Part shown: piece by piece, positions 50,303 through 61,374 of the stretch
Numbering within the stretch: position 1 is the stretch's first letter
Layout: each line of letters begins with the position of its first letter
From: Owenia fusiformis
Lineage: Eukaryota > Annelida > Polychaeta > Sabellida > Oweniidae
DNA length: 64,000 bases
Direction: 5' to 3'
Assembly: GCA_903813345.2 (NCBI GenBank)
Contig: CAIIXF020000011.1
Coordinates: 15,915,754 to 15,979,753 of the forward strand
Translations under genes and position numbers: made by a program
The notes under the pieces: generated by a model
What the model saw: only the letters and a program-made list of their open reading frames with translations
Told to the model about the DNA's origin: nothing
Databases searched by the model: none

Positions 50303-53243
50303 GCTAGCATTATAGTATTCAAATGATCAAGACCAAATTGATAGAGCTAGAACTATTTTGTTGGTAAGTTTTCAAAGTCTCAGAATGAAAATTACCAAAC
50401 ACATGCAAACAGAACCACTGTTCCTTGTGTTGCAGCCAAGAACCTGCTTTGCTGGAAATACAAAAAAGGTGCTGTAGTACTTGTTAATATTACGATTTAA
50501 ATATATTGCAAAAATTCAAATCAATTAGGAGGGATGGAGTAAGGTACATGTACACATAGTAATACATCTTAACTAGGTAAAAAATACTGCTTCCAGCGCT
50601 GTATAGCTGATTCTTCTGGTGGGTGTATGGTCCTGTGAAAAGAGAATTCATTTATTAGTAACTTCTGCATGCAACAGTAGTAGTTGTAGTTCAGGCAAGG
50701 AGCAGTCTTTAACCCTCTTCAAAACACCTGCAATGAGAAAATGATTTTACTGTCTACCTTAACTCCAAAGCATGCAAGGGATTATCATTTGCAAAAAAGT
50801 TGCCAAGTTGCCTTTATCAATCAGATTCTAGGTCGTAAATACCTAGATGGTTGATTGCTTATTGGACCAAAACATGGTCGCATTAACACTGACCTCAAAA
50901 CAAGAAAAAAACAGTCAAATTGAAAAATTGATGATGATTTGATGAAACTTAAGATCATCTACCAACTCGCACCAAAAAAGAGAATCGGTATCCGAAAACT
51001 GAGACTAACATACCAAGGTATGTTAAATCTCAGGTGAAAATGAGTTTATAAAAAAAAATATGAAGACAATATTTTCCAAATATAGCACACATTACTTCCA
51101 TTTTGATAAAACCAGGTGGATTCCATTATTCTTTCATGTCAGAACATAGAATCTGTTAGGAAGCTTTCAAGCCAACACACCTTAACAAAAGATCAAACAT
51201 TGGGTGACCATCCCCCTGCTCATGCTGTATGCTGTCCAGAGAGATTAAGAAGAATAACAAGAATGACATCCTCGGCCATGCATAATTAGGATACATCACA
51301 TTAAAAAGATGAAATACAAGACCATACCACTGTCAATTCCCAATAGTACCTTTACTGTAACACTGATAAGCAATGTCTACCTACCTAAAGAGTACAAGGT
51401 AACATGTATCAACCCCAAGGCCATTCCGTACAGATCCAAGTGAACTCTTGCTGCGTCCTCACGAGATCTCTGGATCACACTATATCCGTCATAGCTAACT
51501 ACTAACATTACAATACGAGCAAGTAAAAATGAGTGGACCTTCACCAGAGCTCAACGATACCCCTCCAGAACGACCCAATGCATGCCGGCACCACAGCATG
51601 CATTGAAGAAAGAAAATTCAGAATACCTCCTCCTGGTGGGTGCAAGACCCACCATTTTGACCTGCAAGTAAAGAATGCTTTCACCAGCCATCAGAATATA
51701 GGCAAAACAAAGAACCAAGCTCAACAATAAGAATCCAACTTGGAAACTGTTGGTCGGGACTTACAAGGAATTGATACCTGAAACCCATGCATCTAGAGAT
51801 TGATAGACACTGATCATCAGAATCACAGTGGAGGTACTACGAGGAACATCAAACGGTATGACCAAGTAAACCAGAGCTCTCAATGCAATGGATCAGAATG
51901 ACCCATGCTCAACGATGCCATTCTTAGATATTCCTCAAAATCAATCGGGACAACATAAAACATGAACAGGGGAAGGCCTCCCAACACTTGATCAAGTGTT
52001 AAGACATGTTTAGCCATCCAGCCTCCTAGCAGATTCCAGGTTCCTTCACTCCAGAATAATGGGTCGGCCAACAAAATCCACCGGTTCAATCAAAATGGAA
52101 GGTGTCCCACTAACGAGAAAACCTGCCGCTCCTAAACCATAGATGGAAAACATGTCTAGCTGGTAGATGACCCCATATGGAATAACTAAGATAACTTAAC
52201 CAAATAACTGAGATAACTCAACAAGATTACTTAACTTAGGTGACAGGAACTTTGTGATGAGGCTCATCTTTAAGGGAGTGGAGTCCAGGAGGCGACTCAT
52301 TTTCCAGTGCATGGCTTATCTTTCAGGGGATTGCTCATTTTCCAGGGGATTGTTCATTTTCCAGCGGGTGGCTCATCTCTCAGCGGGTGGATCATCTTCC
52401 AGCAGGTTGCTCAATTGCCAGCAGGTGGATCATCTTCCAGTGGAATGCTCATCTTGCAGTGGGTTGTTCATCTTCCAGTGGGTTGTTCATCTTCCAGTTG
52501 GTTGCTCTTCTTCCAGTTGGTTGCTCTTCTTCCAGTTGGTTGCTCTTCTTCCAGTTGGTTGCTCTTCTTCCAGTTGGTTGTTCATCTTCCAGTTGGTTGT
52601 TCATCTTCCAGTTGGTTGCTCTTCTTCCAGTTGGTTGCTCTTCTTCCAGTTGGTTGCTCTTCTTTCAGTTGGTTGCTCTTCTTTTAGTTGGTTGCTCTTC
52701 TTCCAGTTGGTTGCTCTTCTTCCAGTTGGTTGCTCTTCTTCCAGTTGGTTGCTCATCTTCCAGTGGGTTGCTCATCTTCCAGCGGGTGAATTATCTTCCA
52801 GCGGTTGAATTATCTTTCAGTGGGTGGATCATCTTCTAGCAGTTGGATCATCTTCAAGGTTGCCATCTTCCACCAGATAGATCATCTTCACCTGGGAACT
52901 TGGCTTTCCAATGGGGGACTTGCCTTACAGTGTGTGGCTTCCAGTGTGTGGCTCAGGTACTAGTGGGCTGACCACCTCCAAGCTAAAGGTAAATCTGGAA
53001 GAAATATTGTACATTAGGAAATAAAAATACTGTACTTACTTGAACCCCACATCCTAGAGATAATCTTCCATCCAGGGCAATGCTTCTTCAGTAACACACA
53101 GACATCACCAGAATAACAATATCCTATGTAGAAACAGGCGTTGCAGGCAGATGGTGCATATTGAAGTTACTCTCATAAACTCATAGGAAAGGACAGAAAC
53201 TTATCTTCAGGGGAAGAGGAGTGCATCTGAAAGTACATACAAA
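50303..53243. repeat. Tandem unit 7 (mostly type A), truncated
   Basis: Its sequence follows the other units until AGTACATACAAA at 53243, then stops abruptly; about 60 percent of a unit is present. It has type A signs (CATCTTCCAGCAGG, AACTGAGATAACTC, ACTTCTGCATGC as in unit 4). It also has B/C-like variants (CCTATGTAGAAACAGGCG, and two CCAGTGGG steps before the minisatellite), so it looks mosaic. Confidence 0.93.
52498..52763. repeat. 19-bp minisatellite, 14 copies (unit 7)
   Basis: 266 bp is exactly 14 x 19, the shortest of the seven. It has two central TTCAT-type copies. Confidence 0.97.
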
Positions 53244-53660
53244 TTGAGTCTGACACATACAATTACACACACACACACATATGTACATGTAAATGGTGGC
53301 CATATTTCAAAATGGCAGACTAATCCCCAACGTGTTATTAGACAATGTGCCATGCTTAAAGTATTTACATATTTAATATGAACAAAATCGCTCCACTACT
53401 TTTTGAGTTATAGTACAAAATGTAAAAATGACGGCCATTTTTTAAAATGACCACCTTCTACCCGAAGTGTCATGAGACGGTACAAGGCTCATGAGTATTC
53501 ACATATCAAATATGAAAAAATCGCTAAACTGGTTTTCAAAATGGCCTCCTACTACACAAAGTGTCATTAGACAGTGTGCAATACTTATAGTCTTCACATA
53601 TCAAATATGAACAAAATCACTCCATTACTTTTTGAGTTACAGTAAAAAATGTTAAGGTCA
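53244..53660. repeat. Three degenerate copies of a roughly 115-bp repeat
   Basis: After a short (AC)n run (53266-53278), three imperfect copies follow. Each contains a GGCCAT/AAAATGG(C/A) stretch, then AGTGTCAT(T/G)AGAC, then TTCACATATCAAATATGAA and ATCGCT. A further copy lies at about 61141-61330, on the far side of the composite element, which suggests the composite was inserted into this repeat family. Confidence 0.6.
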
Positions 53661-54119
53661 GGGTGCACGATGGGAAATTTTCTGCATTTCTCAATTGAGT
53701 CTCATGTTATTTTTCAAACAAGAATCACTCCTTCCCACATTGTCTATATCTTCCAGTTTTGCACAAAGAGTGCACTTATGTGCCTGGAAAAGACTTGTAA
53801 GAAGAATGTTTTGATAAGGAGTATAAAAACAAGACAAGAAAATTCAGTGAAAAAATTCAAAAGAAAGGATCCGTTACCCCATGTACCTAAAGGTGCCCCC
53901 AAAAGTTTCATTGAATATAACATGGAAATAGTTACTTTTATAAATTATGAACACATCCAAAACAAAATTTGGTCATAGGGATTAAAACTAAGGTCAGTCA
54001 GTGCATTTAAGTTTGACTATGCAAATCATTCTAAATATCATGTTAGGGGTATGTTAGTCTTCACCCATGACTATTTTAAGTATATTGACCATTCAATCAA
54101 TCGATATATCAAAATATCA

Positions 54120-54340
54120 TTAAGGTAGGACACAAAGGGCAACATACTGAAAACACAAATCATAAAGCAACCCCTAAAATGTAATATATCTATGAATCTT
54201 AATCTTGAATCTCAGCAAAAGTATCACCTCAGTTGGTATGCAGTAGGTTTAACCTAGGATATTCAATTTAGAGGACATATTAAACATCATTATCAAAGGT
54301 AGGACACAAAGGGCAACATATTGAAAACACAAAACTTAGG
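54120..54340. repeat. Spaced direct repeat of about 40 bp
   Basis: AAGGTAGGACACAAAGGGCA and the following bases occur near 54123 and again near 54296, with high identity over about 40 bp. Confidence 0.6.
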
Positions 54341-54589
54341 TATTCAACTCAAATATCAAAAATCTAGTTGTGACTTTCCAATATATTATATATTTATTTG
54401 GCATTTTCAAAGAATAATTCAATTGAAGCTAAAGGTATAAAGTCAAATGGTTGCTTTTTAATATTGAAAAGGTACATCTAGGAGAGTTTTTTCGTCAGTT
54501 TGAAACCCATTGTTTTGCTATCAAACAAGTGGAGGTATTTTAATCTATCCATTGTATAACATATCATTATTATGAAGTAAAATATTTTA

Positions 54590-55420
54590 GTTTGACTTAG
54601 GATTACAAGCGGTGTCCATTTAATGGCTAAATGGATATTGATTCCGTCTTTCAGCAATATATCATCTTTTAGGACAAGCATCAAAAATAAATTGACCCTT
54701 TTGTTTCTTTTGGTGAGAACTACCTTGCAAGCAGTGTTCCTTTAAACAGCGACATGGATATTGATTTAGTCCCTCAGCAATATATCATCTTCAGGGGAGG
54801 CAATTGAATGAAGAATCAAATATAGATTGACCCATTAGTTGAGAACTACCTTACAAGCAGTGTCTCTTTAAATGGGTAAATGGATATTGATTCAGTCCCG
54901 CAGCAATATATCACATATAGGGGCAGGGATGACTGATGAATCAAGGGTATATTGACCCTTTGATTCTTTGTTAAAAATAGTTTAGTGTTCATTAGGATGA
55001 GAACTATCTTACAAGCAATGTCCCTTTAAATGGCTGAATGGTCAATGACTCGGTCCCTCTGCAATATATCATCTTCAGGGGCATGCATGAATGATCGATC
55101 AAAGATAGATTGGCCTATTTGTTTCTTTGGGTGAGAACGACCTTACAAGGAGTGTCCCTTTAATGGCTAAATGGATATTAATTCAGTGTCTCTTCAACAT
55201 ATCATCTCAAGAGATAGACATGACTGATGAATCAAAAGAAGATTGACCCATTTGATTCTTTGTTTAAAACATTTTGGTGTTCATTAGCATGAAAACTACC
55301 TTGCAAACAGTGTCCCTTTAATGACTAAATGGATATCAATTCAGTTCCTATGCAACATATACTCTTCAGAGGCATGCATGACTGATAAATCAAAAATAAA
55401 TTGACCCATTTGATACAAAC
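54590..55420. repeat. Six degenerate tandem repeats of about 125-165 bp
   Basis: Each unit contains ACTACCTT(A/G)CAAGCAGTGT, then CCTTTAA and GGATATTGATTCAGTCC, then CAATATATCATCTTCAGGGG and ATTGACCCATTTG, with variation. Units start near 54600, 54720, 54845, 55000, 55135 and 55300. No coding potential is retained. Confidence 0.7.
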
Positions 55421-55674
55421 AAGTCTGATAGTTTGTTGCCTTGGTGTCTGGCAGATACAATATGGCCTCCTTTTTGAGACTAAATTTTTTGCTATACTTT
55501 CACATTGTATATCTTCCGCAGCCAGGACCCTCTCTCATTTCATGTTTGAACTATGCAATAATGTCAATACTAAACAATAAAGGTGAAACCAGAGGGGGTC
55601 TGACCTGCGGAAGCACTTCAATCTGTCAAGTGACTGTAGAAGGTCATCCATTCTTAAAAACAAGAACACAATAG

Positions 55675-56717
55675 CACACCCGGTGATCGTGAAAATGGGA
55701 CGGAGGGGGGGAGCAGGCAATTTCCGCTAGAAAATTCAACAAATCTGGTAAAACTATTTTTTCAAGACAGAGTTTACAATTGAATTGCAAATTGAATAAG
55801 CGCACAGTATGATAAAATATGTTAGGTATTCTGGGATTATTTTTCAACCGATACTCTTTTAAGATATAAGATCTATTAAAAAAGGCGCAACGCAACCAAC
55901 GTGCAAAATTCAACATTTTTGCTATAAATCAAGCAACAATGGACTACACGACCTGTAATAAATACTTGTAAGTGATGTTATCATAACTAAATTAATGTCA
56001 TTGCTGAATTTATAAAATAAGTTTCCATACGTAAAATAAAAAATAATCGAAAATAATTAAAATGGGACGGAGGGGGGGGGGGGGAGGGGACGGAGGGGGG
56101 GAGGGGACGGAGGGGGGGGAGTAATAATTCTATAAAGTGAAACAACTTCACACGAATTCTTGTATTTGAAAAATGAACTCATTAACTTAGTAAGAAACTG
56201 GATGATATACCCCTGGAGACTGAAAAATGGGGACATTTGGAGTAAAAGAACTTAAAGTCGCGAAACATCTCTAATCATGTCTTATATACATATTGCTCCC
56301 CCCCCTCCGTGCCCTCCCCCCTCAGTCCCAAAATCATTATTTTCGATTATTTTTTATTTCACATATGGAAACTTATTTTATAAATTCAGCAATGACATTA
56401 ATTTAGTTATGATAACATCACTTACAAGTATTTATTACAGGTCGTCCAGGCCATTGTTGCTTGATTTATAGCAAAAACGTTGATTTGTGCCTGTTGATGG
56501 CCTCGCGCCTTTTTTAATAGATCTCATACCTTAGATACGTATGGTTTTAGAAAAAATCCCAGAAAACCTAACATATTCTACCATACCGTGCGCCTATCCA
56601 TTAAGCAATTCAATAGTAAACTTTTTCTTGAAAAAATAAATCTTCCAGATTTGTTGAATTTCCTAGCAGAAATTGACTGCTCCCCTCTCCGTCCCATATT
56701 CACTATCACCGGGTGTG
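55675..56717. mobile_element. Foldback element 4 with G-rich arm tips and 5-bp target duplication
   Basis: The ends CACACCCGGTGAT and ATCACCGGGTGTG are perfect inverted repeats. AATAG directly flanks both sides (55670-55674 and 56718-56722). The two arms of roughly 400 bp mirror each other throughout. At the inner end of the left arm (56064-56120) GGGACGGAGGGGG-type sequence repeats three times, and the right arm begins with the C-rich complement near 56288-56320. No coding capacity. Confidence 0.88.
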
Positions 56718-57164
56718 AATAGGGTGCCTTTCAAAACAATAGGATTACAAAGTATCTACGCATGGTTGATCTGCTTAGTGAAGGTTATTATGCTCAGACA
56801 CAATGTAGTTTTATACTGACAAGTCAATTTAAGTGTATCTACAAAAATCAAGATTTTATTCAAGGTTTTGTCAAAATATGTGAAAATTACTCATTTTAAG
56901 AGTCAGAATGACATGTGTTAAGAATCACTGTAAAAAACAACTTTTTACCATATTCTAAATATTATTTTTGTGAATTGTTGAAAATATACTTCTTAAAGAT
57001 TCATATTATATAAGAATAATCCTGGAATTCCAATTTAAATTACATTTTACAAAACAAATCTTCTCACAAGGCTTTTCTAGGGACATAAATGCACTTTTTG
57101 TGCCAACCTGGAATACGCAGACAATGTGGGGAAGGAGTTATTTTTGTTTGAAAATTTAGTACCG

Positions 57165-59140
57165 TGGGTACTGGGCTCACATGGTCAGAAAATTAAAAAA
57201 AAACGGATATAATTTTTTGCTGTTTTTTTGTAACAAAATTATTTCTAGCCACTATGCCACTATTTTGGACTGACTGAGAGACAGATGGATAAATCGATGC
57301 GAAGTAAAATGGCTGAAAAAACGGATATAATTTCTTGCCAATTATTTGTAACAAAATTATTTCATACAACTACCCTTTACAGTGACATGGCTTTTTGCAA
57401 TGCAAGACACCTGAAATTATTTGTAAAGCAAGGAAATGGGCCAAAATTTAATTTCGCGAGACAAAAATGGCAACCATTTTGAAATCAGACAAGCTTTTGA
57501 ACCAGGAGTCATAGGGGAGTTTTTTGTGTTGATGTTGAACAAAAATAACTTGAAACTGGAATCCTATCTACAGAGGTTTTTAGCAAATGGTCCAAAAAAG
57601 GATTTCGTGAGACAGATGGACAAATCAATGTTAACTAAAATGCATGCTGAAAATAAAAAAATGGATATAATATTTTGCCGAATTTTTGTAACAAAATTAT
57701 TTCATACAACTTCTCTTTACAGTGACATGGCTTTTTACAATGCAGGACAGCTGAAATTCTTTGTAAAGCTAGGAAGTGGGCCAAAAGTGAATTTCGCGAA
57801 ACAAGAATGGCGACCATTTTGAAAATAGGCGAGCTTTTGAACCAAGCGTCATAGGAGAGTTTTTTGTATTGATGTTGAACAAAATTAACTTAAAACGGGA
57901 ATCCTATCGACAGAGGGTTTAAGGCAAATGGTCCAAAAGTGGATTTTGCGAGATAGATGGACAAATCAATGTTAACTAAAATGGCTAAAAATAAAAAAAT
58001 GGATATAATTTTTGGCTGATTTTTCGTAACAAAATTATTTCATACATCTACTCTTTACATTGACATGGATTTTTACAATGTAGCACACTTGAAATCATTT
58101 GTAAAGCTAGGAAATGGGCCAAAAGTGAATTTCGCGAGACAAAAATGGTGACCATTTTGAAAAAAGACGAGCTTTTGAACCAGGAGTCATAGGGGAGTTT
58201 TTTGTATTGATGTTGAACAGAAATAACTTAAAACAGGAATCTTATCGACAGAGGTTTTTAAACGTGCCACTGTTCTTGACAGAAAGTGGATTTCGCGAGT
58301 CAGATAGACAAATCAATGTTAACTAAGATGGCTGAAAATAAAAAAATGGATGGATATAGTCCTGAGTAAGGACACTAGCGGTTACCGTTAGTGATTTGGT
58401 TTTCTGTATAAAAAGTCATTTTTCTCCTTTCCTACCCCATTGGAGCGCCATCTGGCGTTTGGGAAGTGAATTGGAACTAAATATTTATAAGGTAGGTCCT
58501 GATTTATCTGGAAACATGTCAAAGTTCAGTGGGAAACCTCATTTTAAGCTGGCGGCGGAGTGATTTTAACCTTGGTGATTTTACCAGAATTCTCTGAGAA
58601 ATTTGACGATAGATGGGGTTAGTGTCTTCAAGTTTATTTATCTCAAAAATTCAGTTGACAACCCATGGTAAGATTGTTATAGCAGGCTAGGCGAGTCTCT
58701 CCCGAACACCGTGGTATGTTGCACTAGGCTTGGATACTAGTCGTTAATAAGATACAGGGTAAAATGTTATAATGGCCACCTATGGGAAACTCTACTGTGG
58801 TCTTCAACCGATATAAATTTTCGCTGATTTTTTGTAACAAAATTATTTCATATATCTACCCTTTAGATTGACATGGCTTTTTACAATGTAGGAGACCTGA
58901 AATTATTTGTAAAGCTAAGAAATGGGTCAAAAGTGAATTTCGCGAGACAAAAGTGGCGGCCATTTTGAAAATAGGCGAGCTTTTGAACCAGGAGTCATAG
59001 GGGAGTTTTCTGTATTGATGTTGAACAGAAATAACTTAAAACAGGAATCCTATTGACAGAGGTTGTGCCACTATTGTTGACGGACGGACGGACACGGACA
59101 AGTGAGTGATTGTAAAAGCTCATCATGTGAGCTAATAATA
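57165..59140. repeat. Block of tandem repeats of about 340 bp, copy 1
   Basis: It starts with GTACCGTGGGTACTGGGCTC and ACATGGT, and ends with a GACGGACGG tract, then GTGAGTGATT and CATCATGTGAGCTA. Between them a roughly 340-bp unit recurs. Its landmarks are GGATATAAT, TTTGTAACAAAATTATTTCA, GTGACATGGCTTTTT, GCTAGGAAATGGG, AATTTCGCGAGACAAAA, GAACCAGGAGTCATAGGGGA and CTATCGACAGAGG. GGATATAAT lies near 57320, 57662 and 58002. A 451-bp foreign segment interrupts it at 58359-58809. Confidence 0.82.
58359..58809. mobile_element. 451-bp insertion in the 340-bp repeat
   Basis: Unrelated sequence splits the repeat between ATGGATGGATATA and GATATAAATTTT. GATATA is present on both sides (58353-58358 and 58810-58815), and uninterrupted neighbours read GGATATAATTTT. 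I see no clear inverted ends. The element class is unknown. Confidence 0.6.
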
Positions 59141-59146
59141 AAAATT

Positions 59147-61090
59147 AGTACCGTGGGTACTGGGCTCACATGGTGACAGAAAAAAACGGATATAATTTTT
59201 TGCTGATTTTTTGTAACAAAATTATTTCAAGCCATTTGCCACTATTTTGGACTGACTGAGAGACAGATGGAAAAATCGATGTTAAGTAAAATGGTTGAAA
59301 AAAAAACGAATATAATTTTTTGTCAATTATTTGTAACAAAATTATTTCATACAACTACTCTTTACAGTGACATGGCTTTTTGCAATGCAAGACACCTGAA
59401 ATTATTTGTGAAGCTAGGAAATGGGCCAAAATTAAATTTCGCGAGACAAAAATGGCGACCATTTTGAAATCAGGCAAGTTTTTGAACCAGGAGTCATAGG
59501 GGAGTTTTTTGTATTGATGTTGAACAAAAATAACTTGAAACTGGAATCCTATCCACAGAGGTTTTAAGCAAATGGTCCAAAAGAGGATTTCGCAAGACAG
59601 ATGGACAAATCAGTGTTAACTAAAATGGCTGAAAATAAAATTAAAAAAACGGATACTGTACACCCGGTATTATTCGCGTGCGATTAACTTTCGCGTTTCG
59701 CGAGGGTGTTAAAATCGCGAAAAATTATCGTCGCAAAATTGCCAATTAAATCCCCGGGAATTTGTTTTTACCTGGGGCTCTGATGCATTTCGTTTTGTCT
59801 ACTAGTTTGGATCGAGTTATAGTACTTCAATAGTACTGTGCAACTCCATGACTTTACTATGCGCATGCACGGCAATGAAAGAGCACGTGCGCACGATTGT
59901 TCACGTGATCGTAGCCTGCAATTTGATTGGACATCATATACTGGGGAATCCCCGAATACGATAAAATACAGTATTCGCGAAATTTAATAGCCGCGAAACC
60001 GTGTTTTCGCAAAATTCGCGAAATTAAAGCTCACGAATAATACCGGGCGTACAGTATAATATTTTGCCGATTTTTTGTAACAAAATTATTTCATACAACT
60101 ACTCTTTACAGTGACATGGCTTTTTACAATGCAGGACAGCTGAAATTATTTGTAAAGCTAGGAAATGGGCAAAAAGTGAATTTCTCGAAACAAGAATGGC
60201 GACCATTTTGAAAATAGGTGAGCTTTTGAACCAGGAGTCATAGGAGAGTTTTTTGTATTGATGTTGAACAAAATTAACTTAAAACGGGAATCCTATCGAC
60301 AGAGGGTTTAAGGTAAATGGTCCAAAAGTGGATTTTGCGAGACAGATGGACAAATCAATGTTAACTAAAATGGCTGAAAATAAAAAAATGGTATAATTTT
60401 TCGCTGATTTTTCGTAACAAAATTATTTCATACATCTACTCTTTACATTGACATGGATTTTTACAATGTAGGACACTTGAAATTATTTGTAAAGCTAGGA
60501 AATGGGTCAAAAGTGAATTTCGCGAGACAAAAATTGCAGCCATTTTGAAAATAGGTGAGCTTTTGAACCAGGAGTCATAGGGGAGTTTTCTGTATTGATG
60601 TTGAACAGAAATAACTTAAAACAGGAATCCTATCGACAGAGGTTTTAAAACGTGCCACTGTTTTTGACGGAAAGTGGATTTCGAGAGTCAGATAGACAAA
60701 TCAATGTTAACTAAAATGGCTGAAAATAAAAAAATGGATATAATTTTTCACTGATTTTTTGTGACAAAATTATTTCATATATCTACTCTTTACATTGACA
60801 TGGAATTTTACAATGTAGGACACCTGAAATTATTTGTAAAGCTAGGAAATGGGTCAAAAGTGAATTTCGCGAGACAAAAGTGACGGCCATTTTGAAAATA
60901 GGCGAGCTTTTGAACCATGAGTCATAGGGGAGTTTTCTGTATTGATGTTGAACAGAAATAACTTAAAACAGGAATCCTATCGACAGAGGTTTTAAAACGT
61001 GCCACTATTGTTGACGGACAGACAGACGGACGGACGGACGGACAGACAGACAGGTGAGTGATTGCAAAAGCTCACCATGTGAGCTAAAAA
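59147..61090. repeat. Block of tandem repeats of about 340 bp, copy 2
   Basis: It has the same start (AGTACCGTGGGTACTGGGCT), internal landmarks and end as the preceding block. It finishes in a GGAC/GACA tract (61011-61052), then GTGAGTGATTGCAAAAGCTC and ACCATGTGAGCTA. The outer motif CTCACATGG and the final CCATGTGAG are inverted. A MITE interrupts it at 59656-60054. Confidence 0.82.
59656..60054. mobile_element. MITE with CTGTACACCCGG ends and TA target duplication
   Basis: The left end CTGTACACCCGGTATTATTC and the right end, read on the other strand as CTGTACGCCCGGTATTATTC, are inverted repeats. TA lies on both sides (59654-59655 and 60055-60056). Removing the element restores the GGATATAATATTTTGCC found intact near 57662. 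The interior is rich in TTCGCGAAATTAA-like palindromic motifs. It is non-coding, 399 bp. Confidence 0.88.
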
Positions 61091-61374
61091 TAACATGTGA
61101 CTCAATTGAGGAATGCTGAAAATTTCCCAACAAATAACACACATAAAAACGGCAGCCATTTTTCAAAATGGCTGCCATCTACCCAAAATGTCATTTGACA
61201 TTGTGCCATGCTTAAAGTATTCACATACCGAATATGAAAAAATCGCTCCACCACCAGTTACAGCAAAAATCGTAAAATGACGTGCAAAGGCAGCAATTTT
61301 TCAAAATGTCTGCCATAAATTTCTTCTATATTTATATTTCTAGCTTAATTAATGTCCTAGATAACCTTTTTACA

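Larger units (their letters stand above)
53668..61129. mobile_element. Composite of about 7.5 kb between inverted ends
   Basis: The left end (53668-53713, with GGGAAATTTTCTGCATTTCT and CAATTGAGTCTCATGTTA) is mirrored at 61084-61129 (GCTGAAAATTTCCC and ACATGTGACTCAATTGAGG). A second inverted pair lies inside: 53716-53805 matches the reverse complement of about 57066-57160. No transposase-like frame was found. I interpret it as nested non-autonomous elements and tandem repeats; whether it ever moved as one unit is unknown. Confidence 0.5.

Noticed and set aside
22745-53243. CRISPR-like array
   Set aside because: The 19-bp repeats are directly adjacent with no spacers, in a eukaryotic context with introns and SINEs.
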